DNA of 64,000 nt from Chloranthus sessilifolius (Eukaryota; Streptophyta; Magnoliopsida; Chloranthales; Chloranthaceae). The stretch covers positions 150,865,725 to 150,929,724 of the forward strand of contig CM037588.1 in assembly GCA_021018995.1 (NCBI GenBank). The letters run 5' to 3'. Position numbers and translations under genes: made by a program. The notes beneath the pieces were generated by a model. That model was not told the origin of the DNA. It worked only from the letters and a program-made list of their open reading frames with translations, and did no database searches. Shown piece by piece: positions 10,863-22,439 of this stretch; positions within the stretch are counted from its first letter, which is position 1, and the number at the start of each line of letters is the position of its first letter.

Positions 10863-11171
10863 TGCCTTGTTATGACCCGAATTTTGAAAACCCGTTTGTG
10901 TGGTCATAGAAGGGCAAAAGCACCGTTTGTGTGGTCGTCGTGATGGGGAGAAGCACCAACCATAGTAAGGGTGCTCCATACCCCAACTTTTAAAATTGCT
11001 AAAATTAGAGTCCTAATAGGACTCTTTTGTTTCAAATCACCGGTTGTAGATCTCTCTCTCACCCACGTTCTCTCTCTAAACCATATTTAGTAGCCTCCAA
11101 TAAAGGGATTTAATTTCCCAATTTTGACAATCGCATCTCAGACCTCATGGGCATGGCCCCCTATTTTTCCT

Positions 11172-11210
<39 letters not shown>

Positions 11211-11629
11211 CACTGTGAATCAAGCAGCCTCCCGATTAAATTAGCAACTCTCTCTCCTTCTTTCTCTCTCATCGAGCCAAAGCCTCTATTAATTGGACTC
11301 TTCCTTTGTAGCTACCCAGTTGAGCCAAACTCTCCCTCTCTATCTCTCTTTCCCTCTCTACGCCCCCTCTTCTTTGACTAGATACCCACAACAACAACTA
11401 AACAACCACACGCCTTTACCGTTCTCTCTATCTCTCTAACCAAAAGCCCATCCTCTGCTCCACATCATCTTCCATAGCAGCATAAGTTCACCTCATTTTT
11501 CCGTTGGGTCGATCGGGATCCGTCATCAGGCTCCCAAGGTTAAGAGACTTCGACTTTGTTGTAGTTACAAAAGTAGGTATGCTACAGATTTTGATGGATA
11601 GATCCATTTCGCAGTAAGAGACGGAGTTG

Positions 11630-12060
11630 AAAAACTCGATCAAGAGATGCATCAAGATTCTTTTCATAATTACAAATTTGCCTCAATAGGTTCTTAAATG
11701 TGAACGGCTCAAGGTAATGAAACTAAAATATTGTGGAATCAAGTTTCCTTGTTATGTGGATTTGGCTTCACTAAGAACCTTGTATCTATCGTATATTGAT
11801 TCAAGTGGCATCAAATCAGGTGGAATCGAACCAAGTGGCATTTTGAATTGTCAATTCTTGAATGGTTGTCCACTCCTCGAGGATTTGGAGATTGATTATT
11901 CTGATCTTTCGGACTCTGATGATTGTGATGGTTCAAAAGTTTTCCATATTTCTAGTATGCTAGTTAAGCATTTAACGATTCGCAAGTCTTATTTTCACAA
12001 ATTAGAAATTTATACTCCTAATCTCCTATCATTGGAAATTTTGGGACAAGCTTGTAAGGA
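11630..12060 (+). pseudogene. Captured F-box/LRR gene fragment (copy in 5' LTR)
   Basis: A plant F-box/LRR (FBD-like) leucine-rich-repeat segment is readable on the plus strand. In order: NLPQ-stop-VLKCERLKVMKLKYCGI, then FPCYVDLASLRTLYLSYID, CPLLEDLEIDYSD, FHISSMLVKHLTIR, and LEIYTPNLLSLEI. This is the usual LP..LF.C.SLK.LKL..C then LP.L..L.L pattern. The F-box itself and the C-terminal FBD domain are absent. One in-frame stop precedes the 162-codon open frame that begins at 11717. After about 12060 the frame continues into unrelated LTR sequence. It is not a functional gene; it travels as cargo of the LTR. Confidence 0.7.
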
Positions 12061-14655
12061 TATTTATTTTCGGAACACCTCATCCGGGCACCATCTTATG
12101 TGCTTAAACTCGGCTGCAACACTGGGTAAATGCATCAGAAAATTAGGCAAGGAGATAGACTCTTCACACGATCACAAGCAATGCGTCAAATCCGATTTAC
12201 GTTGACGCAAACCCTTCGATCCGAATCAACTGAATCTTTGCGAAATCTGCGCGATCACGCTACAATAGGTGGATACCCTTCCATCCATCCAAATCTACGC
12301 TTTTACACTTTTTGTGATGATTATATGAAAATTGCAATTTTTTATTCTTAGGTTTTGTGTAGATTCACAAGATGGTTATTGTCAAAGGGTTGACCCGATG
12401 GTTGGACCAAGCGATCGAGAACTATAGTATACTATATCCTTCTACATGGCACACAAGTGTGCCGATAAAATAGATCCCGAGGACTATAAATTGGGCACAA
12501 AGAAAGCCCATGTCAAGGATGGGTTGTTGCCCCATTCTATGTTTGACTGTGCACTCGATGTGGAGGTCTTCGTTTGATTGTTTCAATTTCGAGGATCCAA
12601 TCAGTTTCTTACCTTAGTCAAATCGTGGACTCCCCATAAAATTTGTTGCTTTTTACACTGATGGCTCACATTGATCTGTTTGTCATTATTTTTCATAAAT
12701 TTTAGTACTCTAAAAACCTGTGAATATATTGACTTTACACTTAAAATATTTCCTGCTCTTATTTTGAAAATTTACACATACATTGGCCAAAGGGTCCAGT
12801 TTGACCCATTAAATTAAGCAAACCATAGACATATGAGTCGAGGCCCGTGGATCTAAATAAAGATAATTTGGCTATCTGTTAAATCGATGGTCAGATTTTG
12901 ATTATAATAAACAAACCTTAGTCTTTGCACCACCTAAAGTGGTGCACATAACCACAGAAACTCCTGCACTTATGCCTATGGCACCTTAGTCTAGGGTATG
13001 GTTTGACATTTTTAGATCTCAAGTTTTAAGTTGAACTGGGATTGGAGACACCAAGAAGGATCCCTCATAAATTTTGAATCTCTTCTCATCTGACTAATAG
13101 TTTTATCTGAAAACAGATCTAGTCGATTTAGGCCGCTATACAAGTTTCCCAAAAATAATGAAGGGCTTTATAGCCTTAGACACCCAACGTCAAGGGGCAT
13201 GTTTGACTCCCAACCTGACCTTGAAAACAATTAAAATAGTGAGGGGTACGAATGGAAACCCACCTTTTAAGATTAGGAGAATCTTCTAGATAGATCTTTA
13301 AATCACGCCAAGATGGTGTACACTACTCGATGATCATACGATAATACAATCTTGATCAAAATCTGAGGCCATTCAGTTAATGGTCTAAATGATCAAACCA
13401 ATAGTGGCAATCATATGGTACTTAAACATCCATTACACTAATGACGTATGTAGGATTTGATTATTCTAAACTCGATCACATGCATCTTAAAATGCGTGTA
13501 TTGAATATTCAATGGTTTATCAGTGATTGAGTCATACCGAGACTAAATCTTATGGGAATCATATAAATGATCAGTCAGTTTTCATCAGATTGACAAGATC
13601 TATTTCATGAGACTAGTCTAACATCACCTTGTGATACATATTATAGTACTCACTTACCTTCATTGTAAGTTTTCTCCTCTCTCTTAATGATGAGTGAGAC
13701 GTCCGAATTACGAGAAATATTAATTCTCTTATGGTCAGATATTTTCTTATTATATGCTTCATTTGCATTGTGTGACATTCACCACTTAGAAGTACGTTAG
13801 GGCATATATATGTTAAGAAAAAAGAATAAGATATAATATACGACTTTTAAGCCTTCGTCACGGTAGGATTTCTTTTATTGTCACATGGAACTTGGAATGT
13901 AGGCATCCATGTATGGATGCAACACCTCTATGGGAGTATGAGCTGTCACACGAAGTACATCAAGGTTACTTCAGAACCCATCCCTTGGAAAGCGAGGTTA
14001 GTGAAGCCTATCGCACCGTGACCTATTCTAATTAAATTTAAGAAAAAATGGAATATGAATATATTAAACTACGAGATGTTAAGAGAGTGAGAACTTAAGC
14101 CCACACAAATATGAAATTGAGGCGGGGACCTAAGCCCAGATCCGAATAATGTTATGATAAGACACGTTGTGAAGACCATTTAAATATGAATTAAGTTTTT
14201 ACACGTGTCATACCTTACGAGCCACCGTAAGGGTCCAATGTCTGTAGCCAAGATGGGTCATAAGGACAATATGATACGACAGTGTCTCGACTTAAGGAGA
14301 TATTGATTTTTATGCGCGCAACCTCATCGGGTTGGATGGTGACTTATGTTATGATATGAAGGTTAGGTGATTATCTACACATGGAGCTCGCGTGATAGGC
14401 TCTAACAGCGATCCTGACACAGATCGTTTAAACAAAATAAGTAAAATACGAAGTACGTTGTGTAAGCTTATGGAGTAATAATAAGACTTCTGATATATCA
14501 TGTAAGTTAAGTTCACAAAACAAGTAAGAAAAGTGTTAAGCATCATATGTATTGAAGTCTGCTATGTTCTTTCAGTTTTATAGTTTTATGGATATGAAAT
14601 GTTTATGAAAATTTTTATTATGTTGTTTATATGGAATTGTAAAAGATTCACTTTC

Positions 14656-15225
14656 ACTCACGAAGTTGCACCCACGACCACCTGGATAGATTGTGGTGGA
14701 TTGGTTGTGCAACTCACTGAGTTTATGTGACTGAGTAAACTCATCCCCTCCCAAAAACTAACAATTGCAGGTGAAGATATGGACTACACTGCTCAGTGGA
14801 CTTGATGCGTTAGTAGATTATGCAGTTTATGAGGGTGATGACGTGGATGACCAGATAAACTATGTCAGGTATGTATTAATTGTTTAGTCAGACTTTCCAG
14901 TAGTGGATCGGACCTTTATTTATAGTTATTTGTATAATGGACTCACGAAGTTGCACCCACAACCACCTGGATAGATTGTGGTGGATTGGTTGTGCAACTC
15001 ACTGAGTTTACGTGACTGAGTAAACTCATCCCCTCCCAAAAACTAACAACTGCAGGTGAAGATATGGACTACACTGCCCAGTGGACTTGATGCGTTCGTA
15101 GATTATGCAGTTTATGAGGGTGATGACGTGGATGACCAGATAGACTATGTCAGGTATGTATTAATTGTTTAGTCAGACTTTCCAGTAGTGGATCGGACCT
15201 TTATTTATAGTTATTTGTATAATGG
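14656..15225. repeat. Tandem duplication 2 x 285 bp in the 5' LTR
   Basis: The block beginning ACTCACGAAGTTGCACCC occurs at 14656 and again at 14941, and its copies are nearly identical through TATTTGTATAATGG. The 3' LTR has no second copy and lacks most of the first, so the duplication probably arose in this LTR after insertion. Confidence 0.9.
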
Positions 15226-15424
15226 ACTCAAAATTAAAGGTAAGCTCAATGAAGGAAATTTTTTAATATGAGAAGAAGATTTGGTTCACGATTTTTGAAA
15301 GCCCAACTTTATGTAAGATTTAGTAAGATATGGATGCCCACTTATCGCCTTAACAAGCATGCGGTGTCATAACACAGAATTCTAGGTCATTGAAATCGGT
15401 TAGGATTCTGAGTCGTGACAGAGA

Positions 15425-15436
15425 TGGTATCAGAGC
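15425..15436 (+). other. Primer-binding site (initiator-Met tRNA type)
   Basis: TGGTATCAGAGC, four bases after the LTR end, is the classical plus-strand copy of the 3' end of plant initiator methionine tRNA. Minus-strand DNA synthesis of the element would start here. It fixes the 5' LTR end and the element's orientation. Confidence 0.9.
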
Positions 15437-16861
15437 TCAGGCTTTACGTCTTCGAGGAATATATGGCTTATATAAGTACACTATGGTGATTGAGGTGACA
15501 ATGATTCTAATCGACTCAAACTCTATATCTTTTGAGGACTGAAAGATTTTACGAAAGCATGATCAATAATGGTATAAGATTTTAATGTTCTATTGGAGAT
15601 TTAAAGATCTATTGGTTAAAAAGTTATATGGGCTAGAAGCATGTGAGGGAAATTGAAAAGGATCTTTGAAGATTGAGGAGCAATTAGAAGAGACATTTTA
15701 AAGTGTTGGGGAATAATTAGAAAAATAAATCTTGAATGATTTGATGATTTATAACTCATTATTATTTGAGATGTAGATTATAAGATTAGTTTATTAGATT
15801 AGAAGTTATTTTAGATTGAAAAATAAATTATTATCAGTAACCTTAGATGATATTGAAATACTTTATGATCAACGAGATATAATGAAGAAGATGTTATCTT
15901 GCAATGAAATTTTAAGAGTTATCAATTATGAGAAATAAAGATAAATTTCGAATAAATTATTTAAAGGTTACAAGAAGAAATAACTATTGAGGATTGAATG
16001 TTAGGAATTTTACTAAGCAAATGATATCAAGAATCAAATAATTTTAATGTATCAGTTGAAATTTTATTTCTAAGGATTTGGACCAAGTGTGACACTTAAA
16101 ATATCAAGTGCCTAAGGTTAATTAGGAATGACAATTAATTTGATACTTAAAAGACCAAATCTCAATATTAATCATAAAGGATTGATGAATCATGAGTAAT
16201 AAAGTCATGAAAATCGTGAAAAAGAATAAATTGATTTTGATTCCTACGTACCCCCTTTATTGAACTCATAAAGTACGATTTACACATCGAGTAACGTTTA
16301 ATAAAAGAAACAGCTCCCATCTGCATTCATTGGGTGCGACATGGTTAAATTCGAGAAATTGGAGAAAGATTTGAATAAAATTCGAAGAATAAAAAAATCA
16401 AGCGAATATTTGATAAAAGTTCGACATTATGTGTTCGGAGAAATTTGTGACAGAAGTTGGTACTATTTTATAGAATGATAAATCTAGCTCGACCTCTATT
16501 ATAGGGAGGGGAGAACCCTATCTCGATGATAGCATTAAATATTTAGTGTGCAAATAATGAAGAGTTGCGAGTGATTGTAGATTAACTAAGAAGTGATGAT
16601 TTGAGTTTTAATCACAAGCCTAATTTTCGAGGACAAAAATTTTAAAAGGAGGAGAGAATGTAATGACCCGGGTAATTGCAAACGTTGAATCGTTGACGTG
16701 TGAGAAAGTTTTGACTTTTGTTTGACTAATTTGACCTTAGTCAAACCAGTGACCCATTTGATGTGGCCTTTGGTCCCACTTTATCTTTTTAGGGAGTGTG
16801 CACAAGTACGAAATTGGAACCGATCTACGAATTAGTCGGTACATAATTTTCGGGGATGAAA

Positions 16862-16882
16862 ATTTCTTTTAGGGGGAGAAAA
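16862..16882 (+). other. Polypurine tract of the LARD-like element
   Basis: TTTTAGGGGGAGAAAA lies immediately before the 3' LTR start TGTTATGACCC at 16883. It is the expected plus-strand priming site. Confidence 0.85.
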
Positions 16883-17639
16883 TGTTATGACCCGAGTTTT
16901 GAAAACACGTTTGTGTGGTCATAGATGGGGAGAAGCACCAACCATAGTAAGGGTACTCCACACCCTAAAATTTCAAATTGCTAACATTAGAGTCCTAATA
17001 GGACTCTTTTGTTTCAAGTCACCGGCTGTAGATCTCTCTCTCTCACCCTCTTTCTCTCTCTAAACCCATATTTAGTAGCCTCCAATAAAGGGATTTAATT
17101 TCCCAATTTTGGCAATCGCATCCCAAACCTCACGGGCATGGTCCCCTATTTTTCCTTCTCTCTCTCTCTCTATATATATATATATCACTGTGAATCAAGC
17201 AGCCTCCCAATTAAATTAGCAACTCTCTCTCCTTTCTCTCTCATCGAGCCCAAGCCTCTATTAATTGGACTCTTCTTTTGTACCTACCAAGCTAAGCCAA
17301 ACTCTCCCTCTCTCTCTCTTTCCCTCCCTACGCCCCCTCTTCTTTGATTAGATACCCACCACAACAACCAAACAACCACACGTCTTTACCCTTCTCTCTC
17401 TCTCTCTCTAACCGAAAACCCATTCTCTGCTCCACATCATCTTCCACAGCAGCATAAGTTCACCTCATTTTTCCATTGGGTTGATCAGTATCTGATCCTT
17501 CATCAGGCTCCCAAGGTTAAGAGACTTCGACTTTGTTGTAGTTACAAAAGTAGGCATGCTTCGAATTTTGATGGATAGATCTATTTCGCAGTAAGATTAG
17601 TTATAAAACTCGATCTGGAGACGCATCAAGATTCTTTTC

Positions 17640-18020
17640 ATAATTACAAATTTACCTCAGTGGGTTATTAAACGTGGACGGTTCAAGGTACTGAAAGTAA
17701 AATATTGTGGAATCAAGTTGCCTTGTTTTGTGGATTTGTCGTCACTAAGAACCTTGTATCTATCGTATTTTGATTCAAGTGGCATCAAATCAGCTGGAAT
17801 CGAACCAAGTGGCATTTTGAATTGTCAATTCTTGATTGGTTGTCCACTCCTCGAGGATTTGGAGATTGATTATTCTGATCTTTCGGACACTGATGATTGT
17901 GATAGTTCAAATTTTTTTCATATTTCTAGTACTTAAGCATTTGACGATTCGCAAGTCTTATTTTCGCAAATTAGAAATTTATACTCCTAATCTCCTATCA
18001 TTGGAAATTGCGTGACAAGT
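17640..18020 (+). pseudogene. Captured F-box/LRR gene fragment (copy in 3' LTR)
   Basis: The same leucine-rich-repeat stretch as in the 5' LTR, from LKVKYCGIKLP through LRTLYLSYFDSSGIKSAG and CPLLEDLEIDYSD. The open frame at 17718-17936 stops after FHISST. The copy also has a TGA just after LLSLEIA. Substitutions are scattered over all codon positions as far as I can judge, as expected for cargo without selection. Confidence 0.7.
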
Positions 18021-18880
18021 TTGTAGGGATAATTATTTTGAGAATACCTCCTCTGGACACCATCTTATGTGCTTAAACTCGGCTGCAATACCGGGTAAAT
18101 GCATCAGAAAATTAGGCAAGGAGGACTCTTCACACAATCACAAGCAATGCGTCAAATCCGATTTGTGTCGACGCGAAGCCTTCGATCCGAATCAACTGAA
18201 TCTTCGCGAAATCTACGCGATCACGCTACAACAGGTGGGTACCCTTCTATCCATCCGAATCTACACTTTTACACTTTTTGTGATGATTATATGAAAACTG
18301 CAGTTTTTCATTCTTAAGTTTTGTGTGGATTCACAAGACGGTTATGGTCAAAGGATTGACCCAATGGTTTGACCCATCGGCTGAGAACTATAATATACTA
18401 TATCCTTTCACATGGCACACAAGTGTGACGGCAAAATAGATTCCGAGGACTATAAATTGGGTACAAAGAAAGCCCATGCTAGGGATGGGTTGTTGCCCCG
18501 TTCTATGTTTGACTGCGCATTCGATGTGGAAGTCTTCGTTTGACTGTTTCAATCCTAAGGATCCGATCAGTTTCTGACCTCGGTCAAACCGTGGACTCCC
18601 CATAAAATTTGATGCTTTTTACACTAATGTCTCACATTGACCTTCTTGTCTTTATTTTTCATAAATTTTAGTGCTCCAAAAATCTATGAATATATTGACT
18701 TTACACTTAAAATATTTCCTGCACTTATTTTAAAAATCTGCACATACATTGGCGAAAGAGTCCAGTTTGACCCATTAAATTAAGCGAACCACAGACATAT
18801 GAGTCGAGGCCCGTGGATCTAAATAAAGATCATTTGGCCATCTGTTAAATCGATGGTCAGATTTTGATTATAATAAATAA

Positions 18881-19480
18881 ACCTCGGTCTTTGCACCAAC
18901 TAAAGTGGTGCACATAACCACAGAAACTCCTGCACTTATGCCTATGGCACCTTAGTCTAGGGTCTAGTTTGACCGTTTTAGATTTCAAGTTTTAGACCGA
19001 ACTAGGACAGGAGACACCAAGAAGGATCACTCATAAATTTTGAATCTCTTCCCATTCGACTGATAGTTTTGTCTGAAAGCAGATCTAGCCGATTTTGGCT
19101 GCTATACAAGTTTCCCAAAAATAATGAACTTTATACCCTTAGAAACTCAACGTCAAGGGGCATGTTTGACTCCCTACCTGACCTCGGTATTTGCACCACC
19201 TAAAGTGGTGCACATAACCACATAAACTCCTACACTTATGCCTATGACACCTTAGCCTAGGGTCTAGTTTGACCCTTTTAGATATCAAGTTTTAGGCTGA
19301 ACTGGGACATGAGACACCAAGAAGGATCCCTCATAAAATTTGAATCTCTTCCCATCCAAATGATTGTTTTGTCTGAAAACAGATTTAGTCGATTTACGCC
19401 GCTATACAAGTTTCCCAAAAATAATGAAAGGCTTTATACCCTTAGACACTCAATGTTAAGGGGCATGTTTGACTCTCTAG
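18881..19480. repeat. Tandem duplication 2 x 300 bp in the 3' LTR
   Basis: The block starting ACCTCGGTCTTTGCACCA at 18881 returns at 19181 as ACCTCGGTATTTGCACCA and is followed by the same sequence for about 300 bp. The 5' LTR has one copy. The two units differ at several positions, so the duplication is not very recent. Confidence 0.85.
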
Positions 19481-21447
19481 CTAACCTCGAAAATAATCAA
19501 ACTAGTGAAGGGTCCAAATGAAAACTCACATTTTAAGATTAGGCGAATCTTCTAGATATATCTTAAAATCACGCCAAGATCGTGTATACCACTCGATGAT
19601 CATACGATGATACGATCTTGATCAAAATCCAGGACCATTCAGTTAATGATCTAAATGATTAAACCAATAGTGACAATCATATAGTACCTAAACATCCATT
19701 ACACTAATGACGTTGGTAGGATTAGATTATTTTAAACTCGATCACATTCACCTTAAAATGTGTGTATCGAATATTTGATAGTTTATAAGTGATTGAGTCA
19801 TATCGAGCCTAAATCTTATCGGAATCACGTAAATGACTAGTCGGTTTTCATCAGATCGACAAGATTTATCTGATGAGACTAGTCTAACATCACCTTATGA
19901 TACGTATTATAGTACTCACTTTCCTTCATTGTAGGTTTTCTCCTCTCTCTTAATGATGAGCGAAGCGTCCGAATTATGAGTAATATTAATTCCCTTATGG
20001 TTAGATGTTTTCTTATTATATGATTCATTTGCATTGTGTGGTATTCATCACTTAGAAGTACGGTAGGACATATATATATTAAGAAAAAAAAAATAAGATA
20101 CGACACACGACTTTTAAGCCTTCGTCACGGTGGGATTTCTTTTATGGTCACGTAAAACTTGGAATGTAGGGATCTATATATAGATGCAACACCTCTATGG
20201 GAGTATGGGCTGTCACATGAAGTACATCCAGGTTACTTCGTAACCCATCCCTTGGAAAGCATGATTTGTGAAGCCTATCGCACCGTGACCTATTCTAATT
20301 TAATTTAAAAAAAGATGGAATATGAATATATTAAACTACGAGATATTAAGAAAGTAGGGGCTTAAGCCCATACAAATATGAAATCAGAGCGGTGACCTAA
20401 GCCCAAAACCAAATAATGTTATGATATATTAAGACACGCTGTGAAGGCTAGCTGAACATGAATTAAGTTTCTACATGTGTCATACTTTACGAGCTACCGT
20501 AAGGGTACAATGTCTGCAGCGAAGATGGGTCTTAAGGACAATATGATACGACAGTGTCTCGACTTAAGGGGACACTAATTTTTATGTGCAACCTCATTGG
20601 GTTGGATGATAGTTTATTTTATGATATGGAGGTTAGGTGATTATGTACATGTGGACCTCGCGTGATAAGCTCGAGCAGTGATCCTGATACAGATCATTTA
20701 AACAAGATAAGTAAGATACGAAGTACGTTGTTTAGGCATATGGAGTAATAATAAGACTTCCGATATGTCACGTAAGTTAAGTTGATAAGACAAGTAAGAA
20801 AAGTGTTAAGCATCATATGTATTGAAGTCTACTATGTTCTTTCAGTTTTATAGCATTATAGATATGAAATATTTATTAAAAGTTTTATTATGTTGTTTAT
20901 ATGGAATTGTAAAAGATTCACTTTCACTCACGAAGTTGCACCTACGACCACCTAGGTATGTATTAATTGTTTAGTTAGACTCTCCCGTAGTAAATTGTAC
21001 CTTTATTTATAGTTGTTTTGTATAATGGACTCAAAATTAAAGGTAAGCCCAATGGCGGGAATTTTTAATATGAGAAGAAAATTTAGTTCACGATTTTTGA
21101 GAGCCCAACTTTATGTAAGATTTAGTAAGATATATATATCCGCTTATCGCTTTAACAAGCGTACGGTGTCATAACACGAAATTCTAAGTCATTGAGATCG
21201 ACTAGGATTCTGGGTGCCTATTCTAACCATGAAGAAAAGATAACAAATAGTACAAGTAAAATTAAGATATCTAGGGTCACTTGGAGTCATAAGCAAGTCA
21301 TGTGGCAGAGTTAGTTTGTCTTCTCATGGTAAAACAATATAGACAAGGAAATAAGACATTGCGCAAAAAATAAAACATAGAAATAAAAACATGTGTTTTC
21401 TTTTTCTTTTTCTTTTTTCCAGTTCTTTTCAACATTCCTCATTGGGC

Positions 21448-21799
21448 CATATGGGTGCAAGTTCCGTTAACAAACCCAAGCCAAAACCAATTTCTTTGGT
21501 TTGCGGTTTGGATCTGCCTGAATAGATACCAAACTAAAACAAATCGTTGTCGGTTTTGGTTAACCGAAATCTCCAAAATTTAAAACCAAAGCTGGAAAAA
21601 ATTCCTTCGGTATGGTTTCAGTTTTTTTCGACATTTTCAATTTTTTAGCTCTTTCACTTTTATAGGTTTTTGGGGCTCTTCCAAGTTTTGGTGTTAGCCA
21701 CCCAAAACCAAAACCGAAAAATGGTTTTGTTTTTGTGGTTTTGGGCCGGTTCCGATCCGTTTTTTATCCCCTTTTTTGGGTACAAAACTTGCATCCCTG
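21448..21799. mobile_element. Degenerate hAT-like MITE
   Basis: The left end CATATGGGTGCAAGTT and the right end AACTTGCATCCCTG are inverted copies of a (C)AGGGATGCAAGTT terminus, typical of hAT non-autonomous elements. The interior is full of AAACCGAAA/TTTTGGTTT words. No 8-bp duplication can be confirmed, so the boundaries are approximate. Confidence 0.45.
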
Positions 21800-22434
21800 C
21801 TAGATTATCTTAAAAAAATTAAAAATTCTTCTTCACCATTTGTTTATTGAGCCTTGAAATTTGAACTATTGAAATTATTCAATGTTCAAATTTATTTGTT
21901 AAAAATATTTTAATTTTTTTAAAATTAATCTCAATAATGAGCTACACCTGACACCAAAATAGTATTCTCGTTCGGTGTCACATAATGCTCCATAACGATT
22001 TTATCATAAGCTCACCGAATAATGTTGGCTGGGTTTATATAAAACGGTCAACAATAGAAATATTAAAATAAAAATTAATTAATATTCTTTAAATCAATTC
22101 AATGTTTTTAAATTTATTTTTTAGTTAAAATAATTTTATTCTCTTTTGGTCTTTTTGTATTTATAATATAAGTTAAAGTTTTCTTCATTTATTTCGAACA
22201 TTTTCTTATAATTTTGACCGATCGATTTTGCCTAAACTGACACTATTGTAATATTTCTTTTATTTTGTAGCCTCACTTACACGACCAAAACTGAACCCAC
22301 TTTAATCCCTCTATGGTTTCGATCGATGGTCGTGATGCACTCTACTTTAAATTATACTGTCATCTTATTTGGGCATTTAATTTTAGTATACTATATATGT
22401 ATAATTTTATCATTTTAACGCGACTACTTCGATA
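21800..22434. other. Intergenic, no gene recognised
   Basis: AT-rich sequence, no assignable feature. It may include the missing part of the Ty3 LTR split by the LARD-like element. Confidence 0.4.
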
Positions 22435-22439
22435 ATACG

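Larger units (their letters stand above)
10868..15420 (+). repeat. 5' LTR of the LARD-like element (4,553 bp)
   Basis: Starts TGTTATGACCCG, ends GGATTCTGAGTCGTGACA directly before the primer site. The first 700 bases include a CT-rich leader with a (CT)n(TA)n microsatellite near 11170-11210. A captured F-box/LRR fragment lies at about 11630-12060, and the rest is non-coding. A conserved block GTGACTGAGTAAACTC...TTGCAGGTGAAGATATGG near 14720-14780 also occurs in the related LTR at 25180-25230. The block looks like an intron acceptor (TGCAG/GT) inside the LTR transcript. Confidence 0.8.
15421..16882 (+). other. Non-coding interior of the LARD-like element
   Basis: 1,462 bp between LTRs, rich in A and T, with stops in all frames at short spacing. 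No zinc knuckle, protease, integrase or reverse-transcriptase motif is visible. Near its end are two purine-tract/LTR-start junctions: TTTTCGAGGACAAAAATTTT then AGGAGGAGAGAATGTAATGACCC at 16635-16677, and the functional one at 16860-16895. Confidence 0.75.
10868..21214 (+). mobile_element. LARD-like non-autonomous LTR retrotransposon with giant LTRs
   Basis: Two direct repeats of 4,553 and about 4,332 bp enclose only 1,462 bp. The 5' LTR starts TGTTATGACCC and ends GAGTCGTGACA, giving the TG...CA ends of an LTR. A 12-base perfect primer site for initiator-Met tRNA follows, and a purine tract precedes the second copy. A 5-bp duplication TGCCT flanks the whole unit (10863-10867, 21215-21219), although the last eight or so bases of the 3' LTR are missing. 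The interior has no gag or pol that I can read. This fits the large retrotransposon derivative (LARD) class, which depends on proteins of an autonomous partner. The two LTRs differ by visible tandem duplications and a deletion, so the insertion is not very recent. Confidence 0.8.
16883..21214 (+). repeat. 3' LTR of the LARD-like element (about 4,332 bp)
   Basis: Aligns with the 5' LTR from TGTTATGACCCGA through GGATTCTGGG. The final TCGTGACA seen in the 5' copy is missing, and the target duplication TGCCT follows directly at 21215. Differences visible by eye are a 300-bp tandem duplication (18881-19480), loss of most of the 285-bp repeat region at about 20952, and many substitutions. Confidence 0.8.

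Noticed and set aside
11124..11381. Open frames over CT/TA-rich leader (and 17138-17347)
   Set aside because: They are produced by a (CT)n(TA)n microsatellite in the LARD LTR and encode Ser/Leu and Tyr/Ile runs.
15425..15436. tRNA gene at the primer-like sequence
   Set aside because: Only the 12-base complement of a tRNA 3' end is present; no cloverleaf surrounds it. The same applies to 36985 and 54156.
10868..21214. Simple segmental duplication instead of an LTR element
   Set aside because: TG...CA ends, PBS right after the first copy, PPT right before the second, and TGCCT on both outer flanks together favour a retrotransposon.
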